This document shows, piece after piece, positions 35,594 through 44,487 of a stretch of 64,000 nt of DNA. This stretch comes from Streptomyces caelestis (GTDB lineage: Bacteria > Actinomycetota > Actinomycetes > Streptomycetales > Streptomycetaceae), in the NCBI RefSeq assembly GCF_014205255.1, contig NZ_JACHNE010000001.1:2976001-3040000 (forward strand). The letters run 5' to 3'. Below the pieces are notes generated by a model that saw only the letters and a program-made list of their open reading frames with translations, made no database searches and was not told the DNA's origin. The translations under genes were made by a program, and so were the position numbers. How positions within the stretch are numbered: position 1 is the first letter of the stretch; each line of letters begins with the position of its first letter.

Positions 35594-36112
35594 ATGAGCG
35601 AACGCCCCGAGCAGCGCAAGGACCCCGTCGACGCGATCATCGACCAGTGGGCGACGGTGCGGCCCGACCTCGACACCGCCGCCATGGAGGTCTTCGGCCG
35701 CGTCTACCGGCTCTCACGCGCGATGGGCGAGCGGACGGAGAAGGCGTACGCGCGGTTCGGGATCGGCCGAGGGGAGTTCGACGTCCTGGCGACCCTGCGC
35801 CGCGCCGGCGAGCCCTACACGCTCTCGCCCCGGCAGCTCTCGGCCACGCTGATGCTCACGACGGGCGGCATGACGGGCCGTCTCGACAAGCTGGAGCGCG
35901 CCGGCCTGCTGCGCCGCTCCCCCGACCCGCACGACCGCCGGGGCCTGAAGGTCACCCTCACCGACAAGGGCCTGGAGCTGATCGACGAGGCGGTCGGCGC
36001 CGGACTCGCCGTCCAGACGGAGGCACTGTCCGGCCTCGGCGCCGAGCAGGCCCGACAGCTGGCGCAGCTGCTCAGGGAGTTGCTCCGGACGACGGAGGGC
36101 CCGCAGGACTAG
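35594..36112 (+). CDS. MarR-family transcriptional regulator
   Basis: A 172-residue winged-helix regulator. The recognition region reads PRQLSATLMLTTGGMTGRLDKLERAGL and the wing RRSPDPHDRRGLKVTLTDKGLEL. It likely represses itself and the divergent transporter by binding the 28-bp palindrome at 35516-35543. ATG at 35594 fits family length. Confidence 0.9.
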   Translation: MSERPEQRKDPVDAIIDQWATVRPDLDTAAMEVFGRVYRLSRAMGERTEKAYARFGIGRGEFDVLATLRRAGEPYTLSPRQLSATLMLTTGGMTGRLDKLERAGLLRRSPDPHDRRGLKVTLTDKGLELIDEAVGAGLAVQTEALSGLGAEQARQLAQLLRELLRTTEGPQD

Positions 36113-36251
36113 CGGGCTCCTGAGGGAGCTTCGCGGAAGAAGGACCGGCGTCCGGTGCGTGCTCTCGGCGTGCCGGGCGTCGCGACGCCGCGGAGATCCT
36201 TCGGAAGCCCCCTGAGGGCCGGTGCCGGCACCGCGCGGGCCCGCCGAGGTG

Positions 36252-37694
36252 CTACCCCACGTGGGCGGCGACGGCCGCCTCGATCGTCCGGGCGTCCGCC
36301 GCGTCGGCCGCCCACGCCGCGTACCCGTCGGGCCGCACCAGCACGGTCGTACGGCGCTCGCTCGCCCAGCGCTCCACGGCCATCCGGTCCTCACGCTCGG
36401 CCCCGGCCTTGTAGGGCTCCGGAGTGATCAGCACGAACCGGCCGCCCCACATCGCCTCGTGGAGGCGACCGCCCCCGGCCAGGGCGACGTCCGGGACGCG
36501 GAGGCCGGTGAAGCGGTGGGAGCCGCGGGGGGCGGGGTAGCGGTAGCCGATGCCGGTGACCTGGCCGAGCGCCTTGCGGCGGGCCGGGCCGACGGTGTCG
36601 AGGAAGACCGCGAAGGCGGTGCGCAGGGCGACCGTCCAGGGCCGCCGGGCCATGGCGGCCCGCACGATGCCGCCGCTGCTGCGCAGCACCGTCCTGCCGA
36701 TGGGGTGGCGTTCGGCCTCGTAGGTGTCGAGGAGCGGGTCGGCCGCGTGGCCCTTGAGGACGGCGGCCAGCTTCCAGCTCAGGTTGGCCGCGTCCTGGAG
36801 ACCGGTGTTCAGGCCCTGGGCGCCGGCCGGGGTGTGGACGTGCGCGGCGTCACCGGCGAGGAAGACGCGGCCGGCCCGGTAGGCGGGCGCCTGCCGCTCG
36901 TCGCTGTGGAAGCGGGACATCCAGCGGGGGTCGTGCATGCCGAAGTCACGGCCGAGGGCGCGCCGGGTGGTCTCCCTGATCTCGTCGAGTCCGACCGGCG
37001 CGTCGTCGGGGAGCTCGCGGCCGCGGTCCCAGCAGACGACGCGGTGGTAGCCGTCGCCGAAGGGGACGAGGAAGGCGAAGGCGTCACCGACGGCGTCGAA
37101 GGTGAGCAGCTCTCCGGGTTCCTCGGTCACCCGTACGTCCGCGAGCATGACGGAGCGGATCACCGAACGGCCGGGGAAGGGCAGCCCGATCGCGTTACGC
37201 ACCGTGCTGCGCATCCCGTCGGCGCCGACGACGTACGCCGCGCGCAGCGCCTCCGCGCCGCCGCCGGGTCCGCGGACCTCGACCGTCACGCCCTGCGCGT
37301 CCTGCGTCAGCCCGGTCACCTCGGTCTCGTGCCGGAACTCCGCGCCGGCCTCCAGCGCCCGCCGCTGCAGGACCTTCTCCACCTCGTACTGCGGAAGGAC
37401 GAGGAGGTGGTCGAAGCGGGACGCAAGCGTGGAGAGGTCGAGGCTGAGGCGGCCGTAGAGGCGGAACCGGCTGAGCCGCCGGCCCACGGCGTCCAGCTCG
37501 CCGGCCAGCCCTCGGGCGTCGAACTGCTCCAGCGTGCGGGCGTGCAGGACGAACGCGCGGGACAGGTTGCTGATCCCGCGCGGGCGCTTCTCGACGACGG
37601 TGACGGGGACGCCGGCGGTGGCCAGATCCCCGGCCAGGAGAAGGCCGGTGGGGCCGGAGCCGACGATGATCACGGTGCGGGCGGTGTCGCTCAT
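36252..37694 (-). CDS. FAD-dependent aromatic monooxygenase (PheA/TfdB/Rox family)
   Basis: Class A flavoprotein hydroxylase, 480 residues, that hydroxylates aromatic compounds using NAD(P)H and oxygen; some relatives inactivate rifampicin or tailor polyketides. The FAD motif VIIVGSGPTGLLLAGDL lies at residues 7-23, the DG motif is YVVGADGMRSTVR, and the GD motif FLAGDAAHVHTPAGAQGLNT is near residue 290. The ATG at 37694 is preceded by GGGAGG; the frame upstream of it crosses the operator region and is not coding. The divergent TetR gene and a dense operator array lie next to it. Confidence 0.88.
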   Translation of the reverse strand: MSDTARTVIIVGSGPTGLLLAGDLATAGVPVTVVEKRPRGISNLSRAFVLHARTLEQFDARGLAGELDAVGRRLSRFRLYGRLSLDLSTLASRFDHLLVLPQYEVEKVLQRRALEAGAEFRHETEVTGLTQDAQGVTVEVRGPGGGAEALRAAYVVGADGMRSTVRNAIGLPFPGRSVIRSVMLADVRVTEEPGELLTFDAVGDAFAFLVPFGDGYHRVVCWDRGRELPDDAPVGLDEIRETTRRALGRDFGMHDPRWMSRFHSDERQAPAYRAGRVFLAGDAAHVHTPAGAQGLNTGLQDAANLSWKLAAVLKGHAADPLLDTYEAERHPIGRTVLRSSGGIVRAAMARRPWTVALRTAFAVFLDTVGPARRKALGQVTGIGYRYPAPRGSHRFTGLRVPDVALAGGGRLHEAMWGGRFVLITPEPYKAGAEREDRMAVERWASERRTTVLVRPDGYAAWAADAADARTIEAAVAAHVG

Positions 37695-37710
37695 CAGAGC
37701 CTCCCTGTAG

Positions 37711-37836
37711 CCAACGTGTGTTGGTCGACGACCGTTGGTCAACGCACGTTTGCCAACGATGGTTTGCCAACGGTCGTTGACCAACGTAGAACCCCACCCC
37801 TACGCCGTCAACACTTGTTGGCCTACGCTCGTTGGC
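37711..37836. promoter_or_regulatory. dense CCAACG/CGTTGG operator array
   Basis: Within 126 bases between the monooxygenase and TetR genes, CCAACG occurs at 37711, 37753, 37767 and 37781. CGTTGG occurs at 37733 and 37830, and TTGTTGG and CGTTGACC variants lie between. Several pairs form inverted repeats, as expected for cooperative TetR binding. The last copy ends one base before the TetR start codon. Confidence 0.7.
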
Positions 37837-38415
37837 ATGCCCGACAACAAGCCCACCGCCCCCTCCAGGCGCTCCGACGCCACCCGTGCCGCCATCCTCG
37901 ACGCCGCCCGCGAGCGGTTCGCCGCCGACGGCTACGAGCGCGCCACCATCCGCACCATCGCGCGGGACGCGGGCATCGACCCGTCCATGGTGATGCGGTA
38001 TTACGGCAGCAAGGAGGGCCTGTTCGCGGCCGCCGTCGCCGTCGACCTGAAGCTGCCCGACCTGGGCCCGCTGCCCCGGGAGGAGGTCGGGTCCGCCCTC
38101 GTGACCCACTTCCTCGCCATGTGGGAGGAGAACGAGGTGCTCACGGCCCTGCTCCGGGTCGGTGCCACCAACCAGGCCGGGGCGGAGCGGATGCAGGGCA
38201 TCTTCCAGGAGCAGCTGCTTCCGGTCGCCCGCCAGGTGTGCCCCGACCCCGAGCAGGTCCCGGTGCGGGCGGCGCTCACCGCCACGCAGCTGCTCGGTAT
38301 GGCGCTCACCCGGTACGTCCTGCGCCTCCCGCCGGCCGTGGCGCTCAGCCGCCAGGAGATCGTGGCGTGGCTGGCGCCGACGGTGCAGCGCTACCTGACG
38401 GCACCGAATCCCTGA
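37837..38415 (+). CDS. TetR-family transcriptional regulator
   Basis: A 192-residue repressor with helix-turn-helix at about residues 33-55 (ATIRTIARDAGIDPSMVMRYYGSKEGLF) and a TetR_C17-like helical ligand domain. There is no ribosome site before the ATG: the bases are CGTTGGC, part of the operator array, so the message may be leaderless. It probably controls the divergent monooxygenase. Confidence 0.88.
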   Translation: MPDNKPTAPSRRSDATRAAILDAARERFAADGYERATIRTIARDAGIDPSMVMRYYGSKEGLFAAAVAVDLKLPDLGPLPREEVGSALVTHFLAMWEENEVLTALLRVGATNQAGAERMQGIFQEQLLPVARQVCPDPEQVPVRAALTATQLLGMALTRYVLRLPPAVALSRQEIVAWLAPTVQRYLTAPNP

Positions 38416-38490
38416 CTCCCGGCCGACTCCCCGCCGACTCCCGGCCGACTCCCGGCCGACTCTCCGCCGATTCCCCGCCGACTCCCGGCC
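38414..38490. repeat. seven 11-bp tandem repeats
   Basis: Seven units of GACTCCCGGCC with small changes (CCGCC, TCTCC, ATTCC) run without a break and start inside the TetR stop codon. They do not encode protein. Confidence 0.85.
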
Positions 38491-38500
38491 ACCGGGAAAA

Positions 38501-38568
38501 CCGAGGGCGCCGCCCCGGTCGCCGTACGACGGCATGCGCGTACGTACGGCGGGGGACGGCGCCCTCGG
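38501..38568. terminator. long bidirectional hairpin after the TetR gene
   Basis: CCGAGGGCGCCG and CGGCGCCCTCGG close a 68-base structure with a further internal stem (GCCGTACG with CGTACGGC), flanked by AAAA on both sides. It lies between convergent genes. Confidence 0.65.
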
Positions 38569-38602
38569 AAAAGGTGCGTGACGGACGCGAAGGGAGCCCT
38601 GG

Positions 38603-38890
38603 TCAGGCCTTGGCGTCGGCCTTCGCGTCGGCCTTGGTCCTGATGTTGGAGCTGGTCGGGTCCTTCTGCTTGTGCGACTTGTCGCCGATCATCACCAGAC
38701 CGGCGATGACCAGGTACAGCACGATCGGGGCCACGACGAAGAGGCCCAGCGTCTCGATGACGCTCAGGCCCGGACCGGGGTCGTCACCGTCGTCGCGCGT
38801 GAGCGCGGAGGCGGGCGACGACATGAGCAGCATCATCAGCGTCGTACCGGCGGCCAGGGCGCCGGCGCGCAGGGCGTTCTTCTTGTCCAC
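38603..38890 (-). CDS. Small membrane protein of unknown function
   Basis: About 95 residues: a signal-like N-terminal helix (ALRAGALAAGTTLMMLLMSS), a short acidic stretch (RDDGDDPGPG), a transmembrane helix (TLGLFVVAPIVLYLVIAGLVM) and a basic tail ending in KADAKADAKA. The GTG at 38890 has no ribosome site but lies nine bases after GATACT, a good -10, so it may be translated from a leaderless message. A TTG six codons upstream is a less likely start. No function recognised. Confidence 0.65.
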   Translation of the reverse strand: MDKKNALRAGALAAGTTLMMLLMSSPASALTRDDGDDPGPGLSVIETLGLFVVAPIVLYLVIAGLVMIGDKSHKQKDPTSSNIRTKADAKADAKA

Positions 38891-38951
38891 GGTGCCAAAA
38901 GTATCCAACGCCGGTCGGGGCCGCGCGCCCGGGGTGCCGTAAGAGCCGTCC

Positions 38952-41045
38952 TCATCCCCCCGACGCGCCGGCCGGCTGTCTCAGCACCTCGATCAGCGCG
39001 TGCAGCCGCGGCGAGGCCGCCAGGTCCTCCAGGGTCACGGGACGGCCCTGAGCGTCCGCGATCGGCAGCCGCCAGTTCGGGTACTGGTCCCACGTGCCCG
39101 GGAGGTTCTGCGGGCGGCGGTCACCCACCCCGTCCGGGAGCCAGACGCCGACCATGCGGGCCGGGGTGCGCAGCAGGAAGCGGTGGACGGCCTGGATCTC
39201 GGCCTCCTCCGAGGAGGTGTCGGTGCCGCCGGTGCCGTGCAGCAGGTTGAGCTCGGTGAGCAGGGCCAGCCACTCGGCGGTGTCGGCGGCGGCCTCGGCA
39301 CGCTCCTGCTGGAGCGGGCGGGTCAGCAGGCCCAGGCTGTCGCGGAGTTCGACGTGCTCGCCGGTGAGGCGGGCGGCCGTGGAGGGCAGGTCGTGGGTGG
39401 TGGCGGTGGCCAGGCAGTCGGCGCGCCAGCGGTCGGGAGGCAGCGGGCGGCCGTCGCCCTCCCAGTCGCGCTCGAACCACAGCACGGATGTGCCGAGCAC
39501 CCCGCGCTCGCGCAGCGCCTCGCGCACACCCGGTTCGACGGTGCCCAGATCCTCGCCGATGACCAGCGCCCCGGCCCGGGAGGCCTCCAGGACCAGGACG
39601 GCGAGCATGGCCTCGGCGTCGTAGCGAACGTATGTGCCCTCCGTGGGCGGGTGGCCCAGCGGTACCCACCACAGGCGGAACAGGCCCATGACGTGGTCGA
39701 TGCGCAGGGCTCCGGCGTAGCGGAACAGGGCGCGCAGCAGCTCGCGGAACGGGGCGTAGCCCGACTCGGCCAGGCGGTCGGGGCGCCAGGGCGGCAGGCC
39801 CCAGTCCTGGCCGCGGGCGTTGAAGGCGTCCGGCGGGGCGCCCACCGACATGCCGGCGGCGAAGTACTCCTGCTGGGCCCAGGCGTCGGCGCCGCCGGGG
39901 TGGACGCCGACCGCGAGGTCGTGCACGATCCCGACCGGCATCCCGGCCTCGCGCCCGGCCCGCTGCGCGGCGGTCAGCTGACTGTCGGTGAGCCAGGCGA
40001 GCCGGGACCAGAAGTCCACCCGGTCCATCAGTCCGTTGCGGGCGCGGGCGGTCTCGGCCGAGCGCGGATCGCGCAGACCGGTCGGCCAGCGGTGCCAGTC
40101 CGAGCCGTGCACCTCGGCGAGCGCGCACCAGGTGGCGTGGTCCTCCAGGGCCTGGCCCTGCTCGGCGAGGAAGTCGCAGTAGGCGGCACGTCTGCCGGGA
40201 CCGAGCGGCACCTCGCACAGCAGCTCAAGCGCCTCCCGCTTGAGCTCCCACACGGCGTCCCGGTCGATCAGCGCGCCCTTGTCCAGCACCGCTTCGCGCA
40301 GCCGGCCGGACCTCTCCAGCAGCGCGCGCAGCCGTTCGCGGTCCCCGACGTACGCGCACTCGGGGACGTCCTCGATGCGCAGGTGCACCGGGTCGGGGAA
40401 GCGGCGGGAGGAGGGGCGGTACGGGGAGGGGTCGGTGGGGGCGCCGGGCACGGCCGCGTGCAGCGGGTTGACCTGGACGAATCCGGCGCCGAGCGACCGC
40501 CCGGCCCAGCCGGCCAGCTCGGCGAGGTCGCCCAGGTCGCCCATGCCCCAGGAACGGCGGGACAGGAGGGAGTAGAGCTGGACGAGGAGTCCGTAGGAGC
40601 GTCCGGTGGGGCTGGGCAGGCGGGCCGGGGCGATGACGAGATGGGCGGTGGCCGTGCGACCGTCGGGGACGGTGGCGGTCAGCCGGTGGACGCCCGGTGG
40701 AAGCTGCTCGGCCGAGGCGCGCGTCTCGCCCTGCTCGGTCTCGATGCGCAGCCGGCTTCCCTCGGGGAGCGCGGCCAGGGCGGCCGGGGGGCTGGTGCCC
40801 CAGCCGACCACCGTGGGCGGCAGCAGCCTGGCGCCCAGTTCCCGCTCCCGGGCGGCGAGCGCGGCGCGGACGGCGCCGGGCGTGCTCGCGTCCACACCGA
40901 GAGCGGCCAGGGTGAGGGTGAGCGCGGCGGCCGAGGCCGCCACCGTGCGGTCCGGGGACGGGCTGTACGAGATGGCGACGCCGTGCAGTTCGGCGAGGCG
41001 GGACAGGTCCTCGGAAGGCGGTTCGGCCGGCCGGGGTGCGGTCAT
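38952..41045 (-). CDS. malQ: 4-alpha-glucanotransferase (amylomaltase), GH77
   Basis: Transfers alpha-1,4-glucan segments in maltodextrin and glycogen metabolism. The 697-residue protein has the GH77 barrel with the nucleophile Asp in LRIDHVMGLFRLWWVP, the acid/base Glu in VIGEDLGTVEP and the third Asp in ATTHDLPSTAARL. The N-terminal extension (about residues 1-150) with a small beta domain is usual in actinomycete MalQ. The ATG directly follows the stop of the small upstream gene (TAG-ATG), so the two are coupled. Confidence 0.93.
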   Translation of the reverse strand: MTAPRPAEPPSEDLSRLAELHGVAISYSPSPDRTVAASAAALTLTLAALGVDASTPGAVRAALAARERELGARLLPPTVVGWGTSPPAALAALPEGSRLRIETEQGETRASAEQLPPGVHRLTATVPDGRTATAHLVIAPARLPSPTGRSYGLLVQLYSLLSRRSWGMGDLGDLAELAGWAGRSLGAGFVQVNPLHAAVPGAPTDPSPYRPSSRRFPDPVHLRIEDVPECAYVGDRERLRALLERSGRLREAVLDKGALIDRDAVWELKREALELLCEVPLGPGRRAAYCDFLAEQGQALEDHATWCALAEVHGSDWHRWPTGLRDPRSAETARARNGLMDRVDFWSRLAWLTDSQLTAAQRAGREAGMPVGIVHDLAVGVHPGGADAWAQQEYFAAGMSVGAPPDAFNARGQDWGLPPWRPDRLAESGYAPFRELLRALFRYAGALRIDHVMGLFRLWWVPLGHPPTEGTYVRYDAEAMLAVLVLEASRAGALVIGEDLGTVEPGVREALRERGVLGTSVLWFERDWEGDGRPLPPDRWRADCLATATTHDLPSTAARLTGEHVELRDSLGLLTRPLQQERAEAAADTAEWLALLTELNLLHGTGGTDTSSEEAEIQAVHRFLLRTPARMVGVWLPDGVGDRRPQNLPGTWDQYPNWRLPIADAQGRPVTLEDLAASPRLHALIEVLRQPAGASGG

Positions 41046-41315
41046 CTAGGACCTCGTGAAGTCCGGGACGAAGGCGGAGGGTTCGCTGGTCAGGGGGGCG
41101 GATTCGGCGAGCGGGGGCTCGCTGGTGAGGGGAGCGGCGTCGGGCAGCGGCGTCTCGCTGGTCAGCGGGGGCTCGGCGCAGGTGCTCTCGGAGCTGAAGA
41201 CGCAGTAGTGAGGGTCTTCGTAGCGGGGATCGTCATAGTGGGGGTCGAGTTCGGCGGACGTGTCCGCCACGGGTTTGGACGGGGCCGGGAGCGGAAGGAA
41301 AGTCATCGCAGCCAC
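41046..41315 (-). CDS. Small repeat-rich acidic protein encoded directly before malQ
   Basis: An 89-residue protein. It has a repeated aromatic-acidic stretch (DPHYDDPRYEDPHY), two cysteines (YCVFSSESTC) and a tail with three PLTSE units spaced by about 12-14 residues (for example PLTSEPPLAESAPLTSEPS). AAGGAGG lies five bases before the GTG at 41315; an in-frame ATG three codons later is an alternative. It is translationally coupled to malQ. No function is recognised; the repeats could suit a structural or peptide-precursor role, which is speculation. Confidence 0.65.
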   Translation of the reverse strand: MAAMTFLPLPAPSKPVADTSAELDPHYDDPRYEDPHYCVFSSESTCAEPPLTSETPLPDAAPLTSEPPLAESAPLTSEPSAFVPDFTRS

Positions 41316-41539
41316 GGGGGCCTCCTTGTCAGGCACGGTGTTGAACGGGTTATCGCAGCCCTACCCAGTCGGCGCGATGACAGACACCCCAGGCCGAACA
41401 TCGTGCTTCTGCTCACATTCCGCTCCCCTCCACTCCTTCCAGATTCCGGCAATCCAGTCACAACGGCCAGTCTCGTTGACACCTTCACCGGGTGGGTGGT
41501 GGGCTCGTTCTCCCGGTCGAAGACACCTGGAGGGGGCCT

Positions 41540-44416
41540 GTGGGACTGCGGCGTGGGAAGCGGGCGGCGGCTCTCGCCGTCGCCGTGGTCGCCGGAACCC
41601 TCGGCACCCCGCCCGCCGCGGTGGCGGCTCCGCCCGTCCCGGGCGCGACCGCGACGCCGGCCCCCGACACCGCCGAGCCGGACCTCTCCGTCTGGCCGCG
41701 CCCCCAGTCCCTGCGCGCGAACGGCGCACCGGTCGCGGTCACCGACGAGGTCGCCCTGATCACCGACCCGGCGGCGGACCGGTACGCCGTCGAAACCCTG
41801 CGCGACCTGCTGCGGCAGGCCGGGGCCCGTCGCATCACGGACTCCGCCAGGCCCGGGGCGCTGGTCGTGCGGGCGCGGGCGGAGCCCGTCCGCCGGGACG
41901 ACCGCCGCGCCCTCCCCTCCGGGGGATACGAGCTGTCCGTCGGCAGGGGCGGCGTCTCCCTCACCGGAGCCGGTGCGGACGGCCTGTTCCACGCGGTCCA
42001 GACGCTGCGGCAGCTCCTGCGCGCCGACGGCACGATCGCCGCCGCCGTCGTACGCGACTGGCCCGGCACCGCCGTGCGCGGCATCACCGAGGGCTTCTAC
42101 GGCACCGCGTGGACGCACCGGCAGCGGCTGGGACAGCTCGACTTCATGGGGCGCACCAAGCAGAACCGCTACCTGTACGCCCCCGGGGACGACCTGTACC
42201 GGCAGGCGCGCTGGCGTGAGCCGTACCCGGCGACGCAGCGCGCGGGGTTCCGGGAGCTGGCCGAGCGGGCGCGCCGCAACCACGTCACGCTCGGCTGGGC
42301 GGTGGCCCCGGGCCAGGCGATGTGCTTCGCCTCGGACGCCGACGTGCGCGCCCTGACGCGCAAGCTCGACGCGATGTGGGCGCTGGGCTTCCGGGCCTTC
42401 CAGCTCCAGTTCCAGGACGTCAGCTACAGCGAGTGGCACTGCGAGGCGGACGCCGAGCGGTTCGGCTCCGGCCCGCGGGCGGCCGCGCGGGCGCAGGCCC
42501 GGCTGGCGAACGCGGTGGCCCGGCACCTGGCGGACCGGCACCCCGGGGCCGCCGGTCTGTCGCTGATGCCGACCGAGTTCTACGAGGACGGCACGACCGA
42601 CTACCGACGGGCCCTGGCGAGCACGCTGGACGCGGGTGTCGAGGTGGCGTGGACGGGCGTCGGGGTGGTGCCGCGCACCATCACGGGCGGCGAACTGGCC
42701 GACGCCCAGGAGGCGTTCCGGCATCCGCTGGTCACGATGGACAACTACCCGGTCAACGACTACGACCCCGGCCGCCTCTTCCTCGGCCCCTACCGGGGCC
42801 GCGAGCCGGCCGTCGCCACCGGCTCGGCCGCCCTGCTCGCCAACGCGATGCAGCAGCCCGAGGCGTCCCGCATCCCGCTGTTCACCGCCGCCGACTACGC
42901 CTGGAACCCGCGCGCGTACCGCCCGGGGGCGTCCTGGCGCGCCGCGATCACCGACCTCGCGGGCGGGGACCGGCGCCGCGAGGAGGCCCTGGCCGCGCTC
43001 GCCGGGAACGACGCGTCGTCGGTCCTCGGCGAGGAGGAGTCGGCGTACCTGCGTCCGCTGACCGAGGCGTACTGGCGGGCCCGTACGGCGGGCGGGGCCG
43101 GGGCCAGTGGTTCCGGGACGGACGGCGACGCCGCGCGGCGGCTGCGCGAGGCGTTCACCGTGCTGCGCGAGCTGCCCCGGCGGCTGACGGGCACCGCCCT
43201 CGCCCCGGAGGTGGCCCCCTGGTCGGAGCATCTGGCGCGCTACGGCGAGGCGGGCGCGGCCGCGCTCGACATGCTGGACGCGCAGCGCGCCGGGGACGCG
43301 GCGGCGGCCTGGACGGCGTACCGCCGGCTCGGCGCGCTGCGGGCCCGGCTGGAGCCGGCACCGGTCAGGGTCGGCACGGACGTCCTGGACCCCTTCCTGC
43401 GGCGGGCGCAGAAGGCCTACGCGGCATGGTCCGGCATCGACCACGAGCCGCCCCCCAGCCCCGGCGAGCCGGGTGACGGCCGCATCCTGCGCTTCCCGCA
43501 CCCCCGGTCCCTGACGGCCGTGACGGCCCTCACCGACCCCGGCACCGAGGGCGACGTCGAAGTGCATCTACCGGGCGGGGGCTGGCGGCGGGCCGGCCGG
43601 CTGGCCGCCTCGGGCGCGACCGAGGTGCGGGCCGGGCAGCGGGTGGACGCCGTGCGCGTGACCGGTCCGGCGTCGTCCCGCGTACGTCACCTGGTCCCGT
43701 GGTTCGCGGACTCCCCCGCCACCTCTCTGGAGCTCACCCGCGACCGCGTGGACGCCGAGACCGGCAGAACGCGGCGGCTGACGGCCGGGCTGGGCTCGCT
43801 GCGCCCCGCCGACGCCCGCGGCAGGCTCACCGTCGAGGCGCCCAAGGGCGTACGCGTCCGGGTGCCCAGGACCGAACTCGCCGTGCCGCGCGGCACGAAG
43901 GTGGAGGTCCCGGTCGAGGTGACCGTGGAGCGCGGTTCACCGAAACGGTCCTACGACATCCGGCTGGGGTTCGCGGGAGCGACCCGCACGCTCACCGTCC
44001 GGGCCTTCCCGCCCACCGGCGGACCCGACCTGGCCCGCACCGGCACGGCGCGTTCCTCGGACGACGAGACGCCCGACTTCCCCGCGTCGGCGGCGAACGA
44101 CGGCGACCCGGACACGCGCTGGTCGTCCCCGGTCGACGACGGCGCCTGGTGGCAGGTCGAGCTGCCCCGCCCGGCGCGGCTCGGGCAGGTCGAGCTGCGC
44201 TGGCAGGACGCCCACCCCTCGGCGTACCGCGTCCAGGTCTCGCCGGACGGCCGCCGCTGGCACACGGCGGCCGCGGTACGGGACGGCCGGGGCGGCCACG
44301 AGAGCGTCCGCATGGACGAGCGCGACGTGCGGTTCCTACGGGTGCAGGGCGAGAAGCGGGCCACGCCGTACGGGTACTCGCTGTGGTCGGTGGAGGCGTA
44401 CGCCGTCACGGACTGA
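41540..44416 (+). CDS. Secreted GH84 beta-N-acetylglucosaminidase/hyaluronidase-like protein with C-terminal F5/8 domain
   Basis: A 958-residue exported protein. A signal peptide (KRAAALAVAVVAGTLG, cleavage near AVAA-PP) precedes the GH84 N-terminal domain (about 48-185). The barrel has GITEGFYGTAWTHRQRL, RYLYAPGDDLYRQARWREPYP and LGWAVAPGQ. The catalytic pair, normally Asp-Asp in F-DDI, reads LQFQDVSYSEWHC, with Gln at the first position. A helical region and a discoidin-like carbohydrate-binding domain follow (about 835-958, RTGTARSSDDETPDFPAS onward). The GTG at 41540 follows GGAGGGGG. If inactive, it could be a binding protein. Confidence 0.85.
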   Translation: MGLRRGKRAAALAVAVVAGTLGTPPAAVAAPPVPGATATPAPDTAEPDLSVWPRPQSLRANGAPVAVTDEVALITDPAADRYAVETLRDLLRQAGARRITDSARPGALVVRARAEPVRRDDRRALPSGGYELSVGRGGVSLTGAGADGLFHAVQTLRQLLRADGTIAAAVVRDWPGTAVRGITEGFYGTAWTHRQRLGQLDFMGRTKQNRYLYAPGDDLYRQARWREPYPATQRAGFRELAERARRNHVTLGWAVAPGQAMCFASDADVRALTRKLDAMWALGFRAFQLQFQDVSYSEWHCEADAERFGSGPRAAARAQARLANAVARHLADRHPGAAGLSLMPTEFYEDGTTDYRRALASTLDAGVEVAWTGVGVVPRTITGGELADAQEAFRHPLVTMDNYPVNDYDPGRLFLGPYRGREPAVATGSAALLANAMQQPEASRIPLFTAADYAWNPRAYRPGASWRAAITDLAGGDRRREEALAALAGNDASSVLGEEESAYLRPLTEAYWRARTAGGAGASGSGTDGDAARRLREAFTVLRELPRRLTGTALAPEVAPWSEHLARYGEAGAAALDMLDAQRAGDAAAAWTAYRRLGALRARLEPAPVRVGTDVLDPFLRRAQKAYAAWSGIDHEPPPSPGEPGDGRILRFPHPRSLTAVTALTDPGTEGDVEVHLPGGGWRRAGRLAASGATEVRAGQRVDAVRVTGPASSRVRHLVPWFADSPATSLELTRDRVDAETGRTRRLTAGLGSLRPADARGRLTVEAPKGVRVRVPRTELAVPRGTKVEVPVEVTVERGSPKRSYDIRLGFAGATRTLTVRAFPPTGGPDLARTGTARSSDDETPDFPASAANDGDPDTRWSSPVDDGAWWQVELPRPARLGQVELRWQDAHPSAYRVQVSPDGRRWHTAAAVRDGRGGHESVRMDERDVRFLRVQGEKRATPYGYSLWSVEAYAVTD

Positions 44417-44462
44417 ACCCCGGCTGGAGGATCCGTGACGGACTTCTTCGGCTCCGCTATTC

Positions 44463-44487
44463 ACTCAGTACATATACTCAGTGCATA
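44463..44487. promoter_or_regulatory. PadR operator candidate: 12-bp direct repeat
   Basis: ACTCAGTACATA and ACTCAGTGCATA are repeated with a 13-base period and end directly at the first ATG of the PadR gene. The position would let PadR block its own promoter. Confidence 0.6.

Noticed and set aside
37711..37836. Possible CRISPR array from repeated CCAACG
   Set aside because: Units are six bases in both orientations with irregular spacing and lie in a divergent promoter; there are no spacers or cas genes.
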